From assembly GCA_046758845.1 (NCBI GenBank), contig JBHIBA010000268.1, positions 1-6,494 of the forward strand: DNA of 6,494 nucleotides, given 5' to 3'. The translations under genes and the position numbers were made by a program. Positions 5,264 through 6,494 of this stretch are shown one piece after another (the first letter of the stretch is position 1; the number at the start of each line of letters is the position of its first letter). The DNA comes from JBHIBA01 sp046758845 (lineage in GTDB: Bacteria; UBA8248; JACPRG01; G963555815). Below the pieces are notes generated by a model. The model was not told the DNA's origin. It did not search any database and saw only the letters and a list, made by a program, of their open reading frames with translations.

Positions 5264-6157
5264 TCAGAGCAATCCGAGTTCTTTGAGGGCGTTCCTCACC
5301 CCCGTGCGCTCTTCCTCGGTCAGGGGCGGAAGCGGCTTGCGGACCGGACCGCAAGGGATGCCCAGCATCGCCAGGGCTTCCTTGCAAGGCGCTACATATC
5401 CGGGGTCGTATTCCAGGAAACGGTTCAGCGCCTGGACCTTCATGTGCAGCTCGCGCGCCTCCTCGAAGCGGCCCGCCATGAAAAGGGTGTAGATCTCCGC
5501 CATCTGCCGGGGAATGACGGCCGCGGCGGTGGAGAAGATCCCCCGCGAGCCTACGCAGAGCGCGGGGAAGAACTGACTGTCGATCCCCGTGTTCACCGAG
5601 ACTCGGCCGCAGGTGAGGCGGATCGTCTCAACGAGCTGCCCCATGTCCCCCTCGCTCTGTTTGCAGCCGATGACGCGCGGGTGCTCCATTGTCTCCGCCA
5701 GAAGGGGCGGCGCCATGGAGTTCCCCGTGTACAAGGGGTTGTTGTAAACCACCACGGGGATGTCCAAGGCGTCGGCCACGTCGAGGAAGTGCCTTTTCAA
5801 CCCCTCGGCCGGGATCTTGAAGTAGTAGGTCGGGGTGAGGATGGCGGCCGAGGCGCCCGCCTGCTGTGCATCCTGGGAAAGCGCAATGGCCTCCCGGGTG
5901 CTGCACCCCGCCGTTCCCGCAAGGACGGGAACTCTGCCGGCCACCTGGTCCACGACGATGGCCGTTGCCTCTTTTCTCTCTTCCCGGGACAGGTGGGGGA
6001 ATTCGCCCGTCCCTCCGGTGGACATGATGGCGTGCACACCGTTTTCGATGACGTAATCGGTTTGCTTGCGCAACGCCTTCTCGTCGAGTTCTTCATCATC
6101 CCGAAAGGGCGTGACGACGGCGGCATACACTCCCCGAAGCGTTTCGGCTGTCAGCAT
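5264..6157 (-). CDS. DapA-family class I aldolase/dehydratase, probably not true DapA
   Basis: This 297-residue TIM-barrel enzyme belongs to the dihydrodipicolinate synthase/N-acetylneuraminate lyase family. The Schiff-base lysine is K166 (VIGCKQSEGD) and the catalytic tyrosine Y138 (VVYNNP). GGTGEF (48-53) is the pyruvate-binding loop, TPTYYF (108-113) the subunit-contact region, and GSRGIFS (203-209) the conserved C-terminal motif. Two residues that define E. coli DHDPS differ. T44 is replaced by G49, giving GGTGEF as in ketodeoxyglucarate dehydratase-like members, and R138 by Y143 in YNNPLYTG. The enzyme probably joins or splits pyruvate with, or dehydrates, a different 2-oxo acid. Length is typical. 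The ATG at 6157 is preceded by AGGGAA about 9 nt upstream. It is the first gene of a compact run with the M20 and aminotransferase genes. Confidence 0.93.
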   Translation of the reverse strand: MLTAETLRGVYAAVVTPFRDDEELDEKALRKQTDYVIENGVHAIMSTGGTGEFPHLSREERKEATAIVVDQVAGRVPVLAGTAGCSTREAIALSQDAQQAGASAAILTPTYYFKIPAEGLKRHFLDVADALDIPVVVYNNPLYTGNSMAPPLLAETMEHPRVIGCKQSEGDMGQLVETIRLTCGRVSVNTGIDSQFFPALCVGSRGIFSTAAAVIPRQMAEIYTLFMAGRFEEARELHMKVQALNRFLEYDPGYVAPCKEALAMLGIPCGPVRKPLPPLTEEERTGVRNALKELGLL

Positions 6158-6333
6158 GGACTTTGTTCCCTGTGAAGTTGCTCTATCCGGCGGTCCGTGC
6201 GCGGGAGGCGCCCGAACCCAGCGCGAGAAGCCGGTTCCCGGAATGTTCGGCCATGAATTAAGCGCTTGGCCCCGAGGTTAGCCCAGCCGGACGGTCCTGG
6301 CAAGCCCGCGCCCGGCCAGGGGGCTGCTGGACG

Positions 6334-6362
6334 AAGCCCGGATTTCCCAGGGGGGCTTTTTT
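6334..6362 (+). terminator. Terminator-like hairpin with T-run (plus strand)
   Basis: AAGCCC (6334-6339) pairs with GGGCTT (6353-6358), and the T-run continues to 6362. The form is that of a rho-independent terminator on the plus strand, but no plus-strand gene is seen upstream. It competes with the larger hairpin at 6347-6380. Confidence 0.35.
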
Positions 6363-6380
6363 GAAAAACCGCCCCCCTGG
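6347..6380. other. Strong 10-bp hairpin
   Basis: CCAGGGGGGC (6347-6356) pairs perfectly with GCCCCCCTGG (6371-6380). The 14-nt loop has T6 and A5 runs that can extend the stem past a CC bulge. Confidence 0.55.
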
Positions 6381-6401
6381 ACCCCCTGAAAAACTCTTGA
6401 C

Positions 6402-6425
6402 GGCCCGGCACTGCGTGGCCGGGCC
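6402..6425. other. GC-rich hairpin with one bulge
   Basis: GGCCCGGCAC (6402-6411) pairs with GTGGCCGGGCC (6415-6425) over a TGC loop with one bulged G. On the minus strand a T5 run follows 8 nt later, so it might weakly end a transcript coming from beyond the window. Confidence 0.4.
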
Positions 6426-6429
6426 TGCT

Positions 6430-6454
6430 GGGGTTGGGTGTGGGTTTGGCTGGG
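6430..6454 (+). other. G-quadruplex-type motif
   Basis: Four G-tracts (GGGG, GGG, GGG, GGG) are separated by loops of 2, 3 and 7 nt, meeting the usual G3+N1-7 pattern. It lies about 270 nt upstream of the DapA-family gene, on the strand opposite to that gene. Confidence 0.4.
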
Positions 6455-6494
6455 CTGGTTGTCTGGGGCCTTGCGATGGCTCCTGTCTTTGCCC

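Larger units (their letters stand above)
6158..6494. other. Upstream non-coding region of the operon
   Basis: No gene is supported. Frames crossing the region lack start-site or family support. I found no good -35/-10 pair for the minus-strand operon between 6158 and 6300. The distal part holds the hairpins and G-rich motif listed separately. An ATG at 6476 on the plus strand could begin a divergent gene, but only six codons are visible. Confidence 0.4.

Noticed and set aside
3999..5387. Longer M20 protein from the ATG at 5387
   Set aside because: The extra 59 residues overlap the DapA-family gene, are low-complexity and do not look like an M20 N-terminus.
6151..6411. 86-codon minus-strand frame upstream of the DapA-family gene
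   Set aside because: It crosses the strong hairpin region, overlaps the next start and has low-complexity composition with no recognisable motif.
6476..6494. ATG on the plus strand at the window end as a divergent gene start
   Set aside because: Only six codons are visible and the ribosome site is poor, so it cannot be judged.

Overview
This window looks like a high-GC bacterial chromosome. The gene families, Shine-Dalgarno sites and GC-rich third codon positions fit an uncultivated soil or sediment lineage, for example Acidobacteriota, Methylomirabilota or a deltaproteobacterial group. That placement is a guess from style; no marker gene is present. Every convincing gene is on the minus strand, so the window reads biologically from 6494 down to 1.

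Layout in transcription order. 6158-6494 is a non-coding upstream region with strong hairpins and a G-quadruplex-type motif. Next is a compact three-gene cluster: a DapA-family aldolase/dehydratase (6157-5264), an M20 metallo-peptidase/deacylase with a TTG start (5210-3999), and a HisC-like PLP aminotransferase (3986-2871). The gaps are 53 and 12 nt, so it is probably one operon. A 400-nt non-coding stretch follows (2458-2870). It carries two inverted pairs of short palindromes whose stem differences are all compensatory, plus a solo end of a transposon-like element. After it come a small AT-rich gene broken by an in-frame TAA (2457-2254), a fumarylacetoacetate hydrolase-family gene (2182-1214) and a DUF1841-like gene (1068-595). 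The last 594 bases hold no convincing gene. They contain a GC-rich structured segment between 10-bp direct repeats and a 128-bp miniature inverted-repeat element with IS630-like features (TA duplication in a CTAG target).

Functionally, the aldolase, M20 deacylase and aminotransferase have the same enzyme classes as DapA, DapE and DapC of lysine/diaminopimelate synthesis. However, the aldolase lacks the arginine and one threonine that define true dihydrodipicolinate synthase, so a parallel amino-acid or 2-oxo-acid pathway is more likely. The FAH-family enzyme further down also acts on 2-oxo-acid-type compounds and would fit catabolism, but it is separated by the repeat cluster and may not be co-transcribed.

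I see no defence system, CRISPR array, tRNA or rRNA. The most unusual material is between genes: the covarying palindromes, the miniature element with a related solo end 2.3 kb away, and the interrupted small gene.
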